Numbered from the stretch's first letter, positions 33,291 to 45,060 are shown. The stretch is 64,000 bases of DNA from Corallium rubrum (GCA_964035015.1 OZ036010.1:8270173-8334172); one strand, 5' to 3'. A program made the numbers and translations. Notes: generated by a model not told the origin, from the sequence alone.

Positions 33291-33450
33291 GTCAATGCAG
33301 TCCTTTCCGGGAGAAAAATTACACGTGTGTGGTAATTCACACGCATAAACAAATTTGTGCGTGGAATCACAAGAGTAACTGTAACACATGAAAATATGAT
33401 ATTTATATAAAAGGAATTGATGCCAGCAACAATGCATCACAGGTCGCTGA

Positions 33451-33662
33451 TCTAATCACAGAAAACAAAGATGTTTGTTTCCTGAAATTATCACCAACTA
33501 CATGCAGTATCACCACCTTGCAAAACATATCAGAATGTACATCGAATATAATATCAGAATGTACATCTAATCACAGAAAACAAAGATGTTTGTTTCCTGC
33601 AATTATCACCAACTACATGCAGTATCACCACCTTGCAAAACATATCAGAATGTACATCAGCG
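33451..33662. repeat. Tandem duplication, 115-bp unit
   Basis: TCTAATCACAGAAAACAAAG...CAGAATGTACATC occurs twice with a 115-bp period and only one or two differences; a recent duplication. Confidence 0.9.
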
Positions 33663-33700
33663 ATCATCATTGATGATTTACTTGATAACCAAATCCAATA

Positions 33701-33965
33701 CTGCCATTTGCAAGCCACCGTTAGGCGAGCGATTTTTTTCATGTTTGTTTACATTTGAAAGTTGCACGTTTCACACGAAAACGTTGAACGTTTAAAAACA
33801 AATAAATCAAGTTTCGGCGTCAGTTCAAAGAAACCTGTCAAAATGATGCCACAAGTTGATTGATTTGTTTTTAAAAGTTCAATGTTTTCGTGTGAAACGT
33901 GCAACTTTCAAACGTAAACAAACATGAAAAAAATCGCTCGCCTAACGGTGGCTTGCAAATGGCAG
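33701..33965. mobile_element. Foldback MITE, 265 bp
   Basis: CTGCCATTTGCAAGCCACCG...GTTGCACGTTTCACACGAAAAC pairs with GTTTTCGTGTGAAACGTGCAAC...CGGTGGCTTGCAAATGGCAG; arms about 110 bp, loop about 45 bp. Confidence 0.9.
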
Positions 33966-34078
33966 AAATTACCAATCATGTGTTTACAGTAATGCAAGCA
34001 TTTTGAAGTTTCACAGGGTGACAGGAGATGTGAAGGTAAATTGATCACCAACAAATGAGAACTACCCCTTCCAAAATA

Positions 34079-34290
34079 TGCATGCATGTATTTGCACTAA
34101 AGTTGCATGCATGCACTCTCATTTGCATGCATGCAACCATATTTGCATGCATGCATTTGCATGCATGTACTAAAGTTGCATGCATGCACCTCATTTGCAT
34201 GCATGCATTTAAAATTGCATGCATGCACCCTCATTTGCATGCATGTACAAATACCTTGCATGCATGCATAAATAATTTGCATGCATGCAC
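34079..34290. repeat. TGCATGCATGCA-rich array
   Basis: The self-complementary word TGCATGCATG occurs about 12 times with variable spacers (CATTT, ACCATATT, AAATTT, CCTCA). Spacing is irregular, so it is not a simple microsatellite. 34300-35670 shows no coding signal. Confidence 0.9.
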
Positions 34291-35679
34291 CACTGATTGC
34301 AATTTAACTGCCAAAACAATTTATGCAATTATATTCATCATGTCAGAGCACAACTTGTAACAGATCATTAAAATATGAACAGATAATGTCTGGAATATCC
34401 TCTGGAAATGGAAAAGGTGTAGCTGAAGTAGTGTTGCGCTTTTTTGAGACGTTTTACAATAAGCCTAACACAAATCACAAATGATGACTTTAAACAACAA
34501 ATTCAAAAAACAAGAATATTCAAACTTGTTCAATTGTTCTTATCTGAGCCCTCTGACACGAATTCATCAGCATCAAATCAACACACAAGATAAAAGGTAG
34601 GTATTTATCTCAAATTTGCTTCGTTTTCCTCTCAAAAGTATGAATGATTATATTATGGCTAGATAGTAGTTACCAGGCCTCATCTTGAGCATTGTAACCA
34701 AGGTAACAAGGAATTCCCACCACTTTTCAGTCTTTTCAAAAGATTTGATCTTTGCAAATATTCACAAAAAACATCATTTTATAAGACAATTTGCCTGGAG
34801 GAGATATATTCAACAGAGTTAGACAACTGAGAAGATTTTCAAATATGAATTTGAAGTAAGTCAAACCTTAAAAATAGCGAATTTTTGAAGTTTTATTTAC
34901 TAAACCTGCTGCTAATCTTTCTGTGCTTTTTAATGCTCAAAAAGAAATTGTAAAAACTGGTAATGTTAGGTATAGTACCTAAAGAAGAAGTCATTGTTGC
35001 TGAAAATCCTGAGTTAATCTGAGTTGATCTGAGAAAATCAGAAAAATATATTTCTTATTAGGTTTCAAAAGTCATTTTCAGACTAATACTATAGTGAGTT
35101 AGAAAAAAATTGTATTATATTGACATATCGTGACTTACATGTATACTAATAAATTCGATATAATATTAGTTAGTCTAACAGTAATTTTGTCTATTAGGAA
35201 CAGTTGACTAGTTATGTTTATAAATCAAAATACTGTCAGACTGTAGTTTTGCTCAGTGAGGTGTCAGTAAATGCAGTTGATCATCTGAAGTAGAACATGA
35301 TGCACTATCTAATGTATTGAGCTTCACTATCCATGATGACCATGTATTTTAAGACTGTTCTGTTAAATTCTATTAGTATTTTGTCACCTTGTCACAGAAG
35401 AATAGTTTTTAACTGATGTGATAATACACATGGCTGAAAGAGCCTTACTATTTTATGTAGGTTCTATGCTGGAGCAAAACAATACTTCCAAATGTCAGTT
35501 CTGCACATGACTTAACACCGGGCAAGTGAACAATCTTGAAGCTTAACTATTAATCTATGGGCAGAGGCAAAATATTTATATTTATTAAATAAATGGACAG
35601 TTCTTTTTGTGTTAGCAATTATGCTATTTTGTCATATTTTAGTATTATATATTATCGTCAGTCAATATTTCTTATGCAT

Positions 35680-35935
35680 GTACTATTGCATGCATGTATT
35701 TGCATACATTAAAACTATTTGCATGCATGCACTGCATGCACTATACTTTTACATGCATGCCTGTGCATGCACTGCATGCATGAAGTGCCAAATATTTGCA
35801 TTATACATTGCTGCATGCATATGCATGCAGTGCAGGCATGAAGTGCCAAATATTTGCATTATGCATTGCTGCATGCATATGCATGCAGTGCAGGCATGAA
35901 GTGCCAATTTGCATGCATGTATGCATGCATGCGCC
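35680..35935. repeat. Second GCATGCATG array
   Basis: The same ATGCATGC words as 34079-34290, here with a 66-bp unit (GTGCCAAATATTTGCATTAT...) duplicated at 35786-35900. Confidence 0.9.
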
Positions 35936-37747
35936 AATTTAGAAGGGACAGTATCCATCACAAACTGATTGGCAATGATCTGCAACTAGTACCAGTGATG
36001 ATTTGTGATGTTCACTAACATATGAGAAAGACCCTGTTCACACATGTCTGGAGCAAGTTGAAAACAGTGCTAAAACATCTCACAACACCATGGCGTTCAC
36101 ATAGCACTGGATTGAAATTGTGTGAAAACAGTGCTCTAACCAGAGCATTTCAAAAACAATTTCTAAATGAAGCAAGATGAAAACAGAACCAGTTGGCAGT
36201 GTTGTGTGAACATAAGATCCAGCACTTTTTCACTCCACTTTAGTACCCAGTTCCTAAATTTTCAGCTCCTAACCAAATGGCTTGTGTATTTTTCAGTGAA
36301 TAGAAAACTTTATTTGAATGTCTTCTTGACTTTGGAATTAGCTTTTGCTAAGAACCTGTAAGTGCTGTTTGAACATTACAATGACTAGCCAGGATAAATA
36401 GGAGAAGATGAAGTCAATAAGGCAAGTTCCCAATGGAAAGACTAAATAAAATTGTAAACTTAGAATGCACTATACACTTTAGTGGGGTAATATTCTTTGA
36501 ATTGCTCCTCATTTCCATTTACTTTTGAGGAGATATGGCTATTTAAACAGTGCACAGCATTGAAATACTGGATGTATAGTCCTAAGACAGTTCCAGAGTC
36601 ATGTGAACACCTTCAAAGCATCAAATTATGATGATCATCACTACATTTTACCATTTATTTTTTATACCAGTTGGACTTGTGTGAATGCAGTCTTAAGAGT
36701 ATGAGGTGGCCTAAGGCTATTATTAAGCTACAAAAATGAGCATACCTGTAGATGAGATACATGTATAGGAGGATGAGTGTCAATTGATTGGTACCGAAAA
36801 AGAATTGGTGGTGGTACATTTAACCATAATGATTTGCTGCAGGGGTGGATCCAGACTGTTGTAAGTGTCGCTCAAGCGAGTCAGAAATTTCACATTTAAT
36901 ATACAAATTTGAAATATTGTGCAATGTGAGAGTTGCTTTACATCATTGTCTAAGCAAGTACAGAGCGCTACTGTATACTGAGACTGAAGAAAATCTTCCA
37001 AATAAGTATCTTACAGCCCAAATGAACAATCAGATTCACACACAAACAAGCTGGCTACAGTAGCTAAGTTAAACGTGAATGGAGTATTTTTTTAATTAAA
37101 ATATTAGTATCACCGATGTTTGAAGCAAGATATCTCTGAAACAAATGGACCAAATCAAAAACTGTAAAATAACTTATCGGTTCTTTTGCTGTGATCCATA
37201 CAAACAAAATGAAATACAAATTATTATTTATACATGTACAGTATGCACTTTAATTTTTGGCAGCATCATGGTGTGACGTCATAACGTCATATTGTGTGAT
37301 GTCAACATTGAAGGACACTCAGATTTTGGGATGGTTCGCCCCTATGCTGCCTCAAATCACTTCAAATAACAACTAAACATTGTTTACTATACTAACATGC
37401 ATTGAGTAAGCAAGAACTTCATTCCCACCAAAATTGATCGTTTTAAAACTGTTCTTCTGATACTGTTTAATGAATGTACAAGTCGATCGCCATGTTTTTT
37501 CGGTATGGTCGATTGCCCCTTGACCTACCTGAGCAGTTAAGTGTGCTTATTTTTATAAACTAAAAAGGCTGTGACTATTTGACAGCTTTAGCAACACAAA
37601 TTATTGCGTGATGTTTCAAATTTGACACATATATTACGAGAAATATAGGTGTTTCCCCCTGGCCCACAGGGGGTCCAGTGAGAGACGAGTCATATATTTT
37701 CTCTAAGTTTATATTTTCTTACACCGTGCTTACACGAAACTACTCAC
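35936..37747. other. Intron-like, no features
   Basis: AT-rich sequence between two minus-strand exons. Small frames at 36780-37063 overlap on both strands and lack splice or coding support. I see nothing else definite. Confidence 0.5.
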
Positions 37748-37843
37748 CAAAGTCATTTGTTTTTCTTTCTTGATTTCGACGTGATCTGCATCTGGCGTTT
37801 TGTCCATTTTGACGTTTATAACGTTCTGTTCGTCATCGGACAT
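37748..37843 (-). CDS. Probable first coding exon of the minus-strand gene
   Basis: ATG at 37843 opens 32 codons, MSDDEQNVINVKMDKTPDAD..., ending TTG|GTGAGTAG, a consensus donor in phase 0. It is acidic at the start and charged after, without a domain or signal peptide, as expected of a cytosolic coiled-coil protein. Phase 0 matches all other exons assigned to this strand (32149-32238, 30642-30746, 23523-23585 and so on). A G-x-C-rich upstream region with CpGs and no ATG in frame supports a 5' end here. A gene spanning at least 37 kb is thus suggested; unseen exons in between are possible. Confidence 0.6.
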
Positions 37844-38050
37844 GGCCCTTCTCGATATACGAGCAACCGAAATAGAGGAGCTTTTTCAATGGTCGTGGCT
37901 AGATGGGATACTCGCAGTTGAGGTGACCGCGAGGCACTGGGTCCGAGTCATCTTCGGAACAATCATCGGGATTCGGATTTTTGTACTCGGATTTTTCAAA
38001 ATGGCGGCCACAATTTCAATCCAAGGAGTGGTAAAAACTCAACGAATACA
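37844..38050 (-). promoter_or_regulatory. Putative promoter/5'UTR of the minus-strand gene
   Basis: CpG-richer than its surroundings (CGAGCAACCG, GACCGCGAGG, GTCCGAGTC). It contains AAAATGGCGGCCA at 37998, close to the YY1-type element found at many animal TATA-less promoters. No TATA box is clear. The region from 37885 on is duplicated in inverse orientation at 40655-40928. Confidence 0.4.
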
Positions 38051-38175
38051 ATAGACGCCTCAGTGAAGAACAAAGTAAGAATTTGTAAGAGTAATAAGAT
38101 TCAAGACTCTAAAGGTTTTATTTTATTAAGAATCGTGGTGCAAATTTAGTAAAATGCTTGTAGTAATCTAGACGA
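37885..38175 (+). repeat. Inverted duplication, arm 1 (promoter side)
   Basis: Matches the reverse complement of 40655-40928: GGTGACCGCGAGG.ACTGGGT, CATCTTCGGAACAATCATCG, AAGAATCGTGGTGCAAATTT in both. Only a few differences, arms about 280 bp, ~2.5 kb apart. Confidence 0.88.
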
Positions 38176-38317
38176 ATCACGAATTTCCCAATTTCCCATC
38201 AATGATCAATTTACTGAGAAATCACGTTTTTCTCTACAAAATCTCTGTTTTCCCAACAAGTTTTCAAAAAAGTGGGGGTGTCACACCCAACACACCTCCG
38301 GCACGCTACGCCCCTGT

Positions 38318-38410
38318 ATATATGATACGATATAAAATATATGATACATGATATATCATATTTGTGATATATGATATGTGATTATTGTGATATATGATAT
38401 AATATATGTA
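38318..38410. repeat. ATATGAT-type AT-rich repeat
   Basis: Degenerate repeats of GATATATGATA and inverse words. 38411-39550 is AT-rich with no coding signal or clear repeat. Confidence 0.75.
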
Positions 38411-39554
38411 CTTTCTGTCATTTTAATAAGTTCAAGTATTTTAAAGAATACATAATTACTCTGGTATGAAATCTATACCTATTGATGGGGCCAAGGAAAA
38501 TTTGAATGACCTCATTTTGAAGTAAATTTTTGTTTTGCATTCCTTACATGAAAATGGGTTTATAAGAGCTAATTTATATGCATGCAAAAGAATATTAATT
38601 TAACAAGCCATTTACGAATAAGGTTAATACTTGTACATGTAGAGGTGAAATTTTCAACTGGCTCAATGAGATGTTTGCACCAGAGCCTTTGGCACACAGG
38701 ATATAAAGTATTTATTTTTGTTAATGAAATTTAAGTTTCCTTCTACTCAATTGACATCTTATGTTGCATGAAGACAGTTTTTTATGAATTATGTCTCAAC
38801 TATTATCCTATAAAGACCCTGTTCACATGAGACCGAGTTATACAGTATCTCAGGGGTTGGGATAACTAATTGGGAAACTCTGTTTCACATCTAACATCTG
38901 TATGCTACTTAATGCTTTACCCCAAATTATCCCAGCTAACAACTGAGGTATATACAGTTATAAAGATCAGAATATGATGTGTTACTTTTACAAGTTTATT
39001 CTACTCCCCCCCCCCTGAGATGACTCAATAGAAATATTTGAAAGCACAATCTCACCTATTCTATTCTACAACTCAGATATATCATTGGGGTGCATTCACA
39101 AATAATAACTTTAATAAATGGGACCAATAACCAATAGAGAAAGTACACCTAAAATTCTGTAAATAGACGATGAATACCACTTTGCACTATCTTGTAAATA
39201 CTATGAGCAAGATCGATACAATCAAAATGATATCTTACAAAATGATTTTTGTATAAATTTGCATTATCAAGCTGAAAATGAATTGCTACATATAATGTCA
39301 TCTAATGATACAAAATTAATGAATATAAATATATATATTCAAAATTTATTTTATTGTGTTTTGTGAAGAGATATCATTTCCTTGAAACCAGGAATGCTTC
39401 AAATGTGTAACTCACACAGCCACTACCAACAGCAATGCCAAATGGTAACCTGCAGTTGTTGGTTACTGTCTGGTATTATACTGTAGATACTCAATTTTTA
39501 TTGATCTGTATTGATATTATTAATTTATTATACAGTAAATATAATCTGTAATCT

Positions 39555-39833
39555 AGTGGTGTAGCCAGGGTCTTGGGTTTGGGGGGGGGAGAACCTCGAA
39601 CTCCTAGGGGGTCCAGCATGCCCCCGCAGAAAATTTTGGATTTCTATGCCTGCAATATACAACACATCACTATCTACTCACTTGGAAAACAACTGTACCC
39701 CCCCCCCCCCCCCCCCCACACACACACACAAGATTCTCCACGGATTTAAACATTTCACGAGAACGGTCTGAGACCTGGGGGGGGGGTGTGACTGCTCCCC
39801 CCTTGCCCCCCCCCTCCTTGGCTATGCTACTGA
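39555..39833. mobile_element. MITE with 8-bp TSD and G/C tracts
   Basis: Flanked by TGTAATCT at 39547-39554 and 39834-39841. Ends AGTGGTGTAGCCAGG and CCTTGGCTATGCTACT are imperfect inverted repeats; G8-9 and C19 tracts and a CA run are inside. An 8-bp duplication suits the hAT superfamily. Confidence 0.8.
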
Positions 39834-40082
39834 TGTAATCTATGTATTGTAATGTAATGTATGTATTATGTTACCATTATTAATAATAGTTGTACCATGT
39901 AATAACTAGGTCATTCTAATAAAGCCATGTTTTACCATTACCAATTGGAGTCATGGAAGTTGAGATAACTGTAGTCCTAGCCCCTAGGGTTACCCTATTG
40001 CTCAAAGTGCAAATGAACTAATATATCTCAGGAGGCAGGGCTATATGGGGGCAGGGGCAGATGTCCACCCCACTTTGTTTCA

Positions 40083-40109
40083 ATATATATATATATATAT
40101 ATATATATA
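40083..40109. repeat. (AT)n microsatellite
   Basis: Short AT run; another follows the hairpin at 40318-40344. Confidence 0.9.
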
Positions 40110-40203
40110 CTGTATATATATTGACAAATATAAGTAACAGATGAGTTACAAATATGATGTTGGATATGAGAGCGCTCAATACCATTGCAGGTAGAGCGAA
40201 AGA

Positions 40204-40312
40204 TAATTAGTTTGAATACAGGAGTCACAACTCTGAGTTTCACACTATATGCGATCTTCAGGCAAGAAGGTCTCATATAGCGTGAAACTCAGAGTTGTGA
40301 CTATATTCAAAC

Positions 40313-40317
<5 letters not shown>
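40204..40317. repeat. Hairpin element between AT runs
   Basis: AATTAGTTTGAATACAGGAG...CTCTGAGTTTCACACTATATG pairs with CATATAGCGTGAAACTCAGAG...ATTCAAACTAATT. Confidence 0.85.
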
Positions 40318-40347
<30 letters not shown>

Positions 40348-40534
40348 GAAATTCATTACTAATTCATGAGTTTTGCAGCCAATCCAATTTCAGAAATACG
40401 TCACATGTATACCCCTGTAAACCCCATACAAACTAAAACCAATGATGCTAATTAGTTACAACCACTAGTGGATGTATACTCTTCTGATACAACATATCCC
40501 AAAGGGATTTTTACTATTCATTCATTTCAGAAGT

Positions 40535-40634
40535 TGTTTACAACACTCGCGTCCTTGTTGTATTGAATATACAATCACTCGCCTTCGGCTCGTGATTGTA
40601 TATTCAATACAACACGGCCGCTCGTGTTGTAAAC
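40535..40634. repeat. Hairpin element GTTTACAACAC
   Basis: GTTTACAACACTCGCG...GTTGTATTGAATATACAATC pairs with GATTGTATATTCAATACAAC...GTGTTGTAAAC; loop CTCGCCTTCGGCTC. Confidence 0.88.
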
Positions 40635-40654
40635 ATTACATATATATATATAAT

Positions 40655-40928
40655 TCGTCTAGACTGCTACAAGCATTTTACTAAATTTGCACCACGATTC
40701 TTAACAAAATAAAAGCTTTAGTCTTAAATCTTATTACTCTTACAAATTCTTACTTCAAATGTTCTTCGTAGAGTTTTTACCACTCCTTGGATTGAAATTG
40801 TGGCCGCCATTTTGAAAAATCCGAGTACAAAAATCCGAATCCGATGATTGTTCCGAAGATGACTCGGACCCAGTACCTCGCGGTCACCTCAACTGCGAGT
40901 ATCCCATCTAGCCACGACCTTTTTCAAT
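40655..40928 (-). repeat. Inverted duplication, arm 2
   Basis: Inverse copy of 37885-38175. It ends just short of the ATG of exon 37748-37843, so it copies promoter but no coding sequence, and it points away from the gene. No exon follows on the plus strand; the minisatellite starts 57 bp later. Confidence 0.88.
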
Positions 40929-40984
40929 CTCGTACCTAGAGCCTGCGATCCTTTTGGTCAGCTTTCTGGGAAGAGAAGCGTACT

Positions 40985-41277
40985 TAGCTCGCCTTAGTAG
41001 ACTGCCTTAGTCCTCCTTAGACTGCCTTAGACTAACTTAGACTGCCTTAGACTGACTTGGACTGCCTTGGACTGCCTTGGACTGCCTTAGACCGACTTAG
41101 GCTGCCTTAGACCGACTTAAACCGACTTAGACCGACTTAGACCGACTTAGACCGACTTAGACCGCCTTAGACTGACTTAGACTGCCTTAGACTGCCTTAG
41201 ACCGACTTAGACCGACTTAGACTGACTTAGACTGACTTAGGCCGACTTAGACTGACTTAGACTGACTTAGACTGACT
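40985..41277. repeat. 10-bp minisatellite (ACYGMCTTAG)n
   Basis: About 29 units alternating GACTTAG and GCCTTAG, with AC[T/C]G variants, decamer period throughout. Confidence 0.95.
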
Positions 41278-41501
41278 ACGTTGGTCTGATCTTCCGGGGA
41301 TGGTCTGTCTTTAACTGACGGAAATATTTGTTCTAATGTGCGGAGAGGTTTTGTTGTAACTTGGATGTTGTATGGTTTTAGTAGTCGCTTTAATGGTTCT
41401 TTAATGTTCAGAACAACTTTAGAATCCTGGCATACCGCAATCACGAAAAACTCAGACAACAACTCAAAGCATATGCCGGAACAATACCGATTTTTAGTCA
41501 A
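41278..41501 (-). pseudogene. Penelope-like retroelement fragment
   Basis: Minus-strand frame NIKEPLKRLLKPYNIQVTTK then PLRTLEQIFPSVKDRPSPED, ending QTNVV where the minisatellite begins. This is the linker that, in Penelope-like and similar GIY-YIG retroelements, lies between the RT and the GIY-YIG nuclease. Both flanking domains are missing; a remnant only. Confidence 0.5.
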
Positions 41502-41559
41502 GAAACTTTAACTAATTAATTATGCAACTTAGCGATCTATTCGTGTGGGCGGAACTGTC

Positions 41560-41710
41560 ACTATATCATCTCCTTTGTCCATGTATGTAATTGTAAACTG
41601 TCATGTATGTCGTCATATCCATTCATTGTAATTCACCCGTCGAAGGCTGCAGACTGGCAGCCGAAAGCTCGTAACTCGAATAAATATTATAAACCAGAGA
41701 ACGTTGTCAA
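41560..41710 (+). other. Retroelement tail with hammerhead-like core
   Basis: CGTCGAAGGCTGC-AGACTG-GCAGCCGAAAGCTCG (41638 onward) forms a 6-bp stem with the GAAA that follows stem II in hammerhead ribozymes; the usual CUGANGA half is present only as CCGTCGA, one or two bases off. Penelope-like elements carry such ribozymes. The strand is opposite to the ORF fragment at 41278-41501, so the two may come from different insertions. Confidence 0.35.
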
Positions 41711-42104
41711 CATTAATATAAACGATAACTCTCTAAAATTGTTAACACTTATTGCCACCAAACGTGTATAAGACTGTTTGGTCATTTAGGTTCTGACTAA
41801 TATATTATATTAGTCAGAACCTAAAATATTCAAAGTCTCCATATTATTCAAATAATATTCAGGTTTGACCAGAGCAGTTATCTCTGCCAATTCAGACACT
41901 TACGCTGTTCAGAACTCTCTATAATCCTCCAGACAAGGTTTAAGATAAAAAATATAAAGTGTGTCAACTAATTGCTCTTTAGTTCCTTGTAAAGAACGTC
42001 TATTTTGTTAAAGTTTACTGTACGCATGCTCTGTACGTCTACGTGTCCTACAACTGCAGACTGGCGCTTGAGTTAAGTGTATAAATGAAAAGGTAATTAC
42101 TTAA

Positions 42105-42283
42105 GCTGGCTTTCCATTCAGTGCATTTTGTTGCGCGATCGACTTTTTGCGATCGCTTTCTTTTGAATTGTGGGTTGTCAAGCGGAACGCATTTCATTAG
42201 CTTTGGTTGAATACACACATTTCAAAAGAAAGCGATCGAGAAAAGTCGATCGCGCGACAAAATGCACTGAATGGAAATCCAGC
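42105..42283. mobile_element. MITE family M1, copy 2
   Basis: Ends GCTGG.TTTCCATTCAGTGC / GCACTGAATGGAAATCCAGC with TTAA at 42101-42104 and 42284-42287. Followed at 42334-42440 by the dispersed repeat also found in the Polinton-like arms. Confidence 0.9.
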
Positions 42284-44267
42284 TTAATACTCATAAGGAT
42301 GTAAGTCGAGTGCCTTTTGATAATGACATAACTTCGGGAATCAGTCGGAGGGCTATCGGTTATGACGTATTACACGGGGGGTTGGTTTGAGAATTAGGAT
42401 TTAGGGGGGTTGGATAAAAGTTAGGGTTAAGAGGGTCCCAAAGGGGCCTGCTAATTAACGCATAAATTAATATAAGAGTAAAATGGTGACATCATGGGTG
42501 GATCAAAAGATCCACCCGATCCACCCGACGTAGAACCCCCACTTTATATACTACTGAAATCAATACAGCGTTTTCATCTTACGTCACGGCGGTCATATTG
42601 GTGTACCAAAACAATGAAATGGCGGCCATATTGGTGTACGGTATGGGAATTAGCTCTTTCTTCTTCAAATATTTCGCCATTGTTTCACCACCCCAATGGG
42701 CCACCGATCACGTGAGTGAAAACACTCTATTAAAAATCTGTATGTCTAATGCTGTATGCGAAATAGCCGCACAGGATTGGCTTCGAAGTGATTTCGTTTG
42801 ATAATAGCAAAGATATAGAACTTTCTCCGTTAACTCATTATACACGTGTGATGTCAAAGTGTTTAATTTGCATATCAAAGAAACTGAAATATCTCAACAA
42901 CGAAGCAAGGAAACGAAGATCTGCAAAAGATGTTACGTTGTAGTTTTAAGAGTTCTTTCATTTAAGACAATAATAATTTTCGCTTCATAGGCACTTTAAA
43001 CGAAAGCATTATTGTGAGAATTGGGATTAGGGTTAGGATTAGGACCAATATTTTTTCGTTGCCTACCTGTACACTGAAATTGCGTGCATAAAAATAAGTG
43101 CAACCATTTAAAATAATAAAATAACTTTGTACTTTTTTGAGTGTTATTTGCACTATTTCGGTTGCAATATAAACGCAAAATTTTATATTGTTTCATTTTA
43201 CAGCAGCCCAATCATAACCAAAAAAACCTGTCAAAACACGTCACATCTTTATTCCTGTATGAGGCTAGGGGCCTACTAGAAATCTGTACAGACTTTCAAT
43301 TAAGACCCCAAGTTAAACTGAATATGTTTTATATCTATACTTTCTAATTACAGTCATGTAGTTATTTTTTAAAAGAAGAGAAAAGTAAAGGAAATTTTAT
43401 CTATATTTACAATTGATAGAGTGCATGAGAAAGGAAGTTAAAGAAGATTAAGAAACAGACTGTATATACACTTCAAAAATCATTAATAATTCATTAGGAA
43501 AACACAAAGAAAAATCAGAACCCTATCGTGGTTTTATATGCGATAAAACATTCTCCTGATTTACATAAATTTTAGCTTTGATTTTCTCGCCTTAGACAAC
43601 GTTATTTTTTCAAAATTACTACGCCAACGAACTTACCAAATGGTGATTTTTAAAGCCAACGTGTTTTATATCTTATAAAACACTTCTGCTTGTGTTTTAA
43701 ATATTAGATAATGACCTACTGTGCTAAAATCTGGCAATGCAAATGGCAATTTAAACCATATTACATTGCCAGACTTTGACCAAACAAAACTATTTAAATA
43801 GAAAATAGATACTAAGGAATCTGCATATGTCATATATTACATTGTGCAGTTGATTAATTATGTTGCATTTGTAAGAATTTTTTTTTACTTTTGAAAGGTG
43901 TTATAGGATTTTATATTTTTTTAAGCTAGGTTCCAGACCATTCCAAATATCGACTCCTTTGTTAGAAAGAAATTATTTCCAGCTATTTATTTCCATGGTC
44001 CTTTAACTTAGTAGAACACAAACTTAAAATCGTTAAGCTTCTCCAGGTTCAGTCCTAGTTATACAAATACCTTCTTACCTTTTTTTTCTTACAAATGATT
44101 CATAATTACTACCAAAATCAGCAGAGTGCTTGTCGAGCCCAAAATAACGACGCGTCAATAACATGTCTAACGCGAAGGAATGTAATCACGTGAGAGAGGA
44201 AAACAAAGACGTTTCGATCGTTGAAGAGATCTCGCAAGTTAATGCCTTCGCCTAGACGGCTTAAGAC

Positions 44268-44620
44268 CAGGGACGTAGCCAGGGGGGGAGCCGGGGGAGC
44301 CGCGGCTCCCCCCCTTTTGATGTAAAACGACAGACATGTAATTACAAAACTGATGCAATATCAATTGTGTCAGGAAATAAACTGTATTCAATCTGCTGAG
44401 TGTATGCATTTTAAGTATCTATGTGACGTTTGCGTGTTTTGAGTATTTTATATGACGTTTCTTAACGTTCGAGTCTGTAAAATCTTCCTCCAAAAGCCAG
44501 GAAATGGCATTTCAGCGACTCTCGATTTCAAAATTTCCCGGGGGAGCATGCCCCCGGACCCCCCTAAAAATTTATTTTGATTTCGGCTCCCCCTCTTTCA
44601 AAATCCTGGCTACGTGCCTG
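44268..44620. mobile_element. GC-tract MITE (CAGG.ACGTAGCCAGG)
   Basis: Ends CAGGGACGTAGCCAGGGG and CCTGGCTACGTGCCTG are inverse; absent from the paralogous site in copy 2 (CGCCTAGACTTAAGAC), which confirms insertion. Contains GGGGGAGCC / GGCTCCCCC. Same broad type as 9962, 39555 and 55701. Confidence 0.85.
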
Positions 44621-44625
44621 CTTAA

Positions 44626-44805
44626 AGCTGGATTTCCATTCAGTGCATTTTGTCGCGCGATCGACTTTTTGCGATCACTTTCTTTTGAATTGTGGGTTGT
44701 CAAGCGGAACGGATTTCATTAGCTTTGGTTGAATACACACATTTCAAAAGAAAGCGATCGAGAAAAGTCGATCGCGCGACAAAATGCACTGAATGGAAAT
44801 CCAGC
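44626..44805. mobile_element. MITE family M1, copy 3
   Basis: TTAA at 44622-44625 and 44806-44809; absent at the paralogous site in copy 2, which reads CTTAAGACTG. Nearly identical to copy 2 of the family. Confidence 0.92.
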
Positions 44806-44814
44806 TTAAGACTG

Positions 44815-45060
44815 AACTTTTGACTGGAAGCTGGACGGGACTTTGGACTGGACTTGGGACTGGAAGCTGGACTGAACTAGACAGGACTTTCGACTGCATG
44901 TTAGACTGGACTTTAGACTAGACTAGACTGGACTAGACTTTGAACTGGAGGTCAGAGTGGACTTGGACTGCAGGTTAGACTGGAGGTCAGAGTGGACTTG
45001 GACTGCAGGTTGGACTGGAGGTTAGAGTGGACCTGGACTGCCATTTTTCGCACGTTTTCA
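44815..45060. repeat. GACTGGACTT-type minisatellite
   Basis: Degenerate GACTGGA(G/C)(G/T)T units; shorter relative of 61291-61880 at the paralogous position. Confidence 0.88.

Larger units (their letters stand above)
42555..45060. repeat. Segmental duplication D, copy 1
   Basis: Matches 58785-61600 in the same orientation (GAAATCAATA.AGCGTTTTC to the GACTGGACTT minisatellite). Copy 1 has extra insertions at 44268-44620 and 44626-44805; copy 2 has extra insertions at 59230-59510, 60225-60530 and 60571-60782. The body is gene-free; it holds poly-T tracts and a GTTTTATA palindrome near 43660. Confidence 0.9.

Noticed and set aside
34055-34360. Frame with repeated Cys-Met-His-Ala
   Set aside because: Translation of the TGCATGCA array; both strands are open for the same reason.
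43020-43042. GGGATTAGGGTTAGGATTAGG as interstitial telomere repeat
   Set aside because: Only about three degenerate units, inside a segmental duplication; too short to call.
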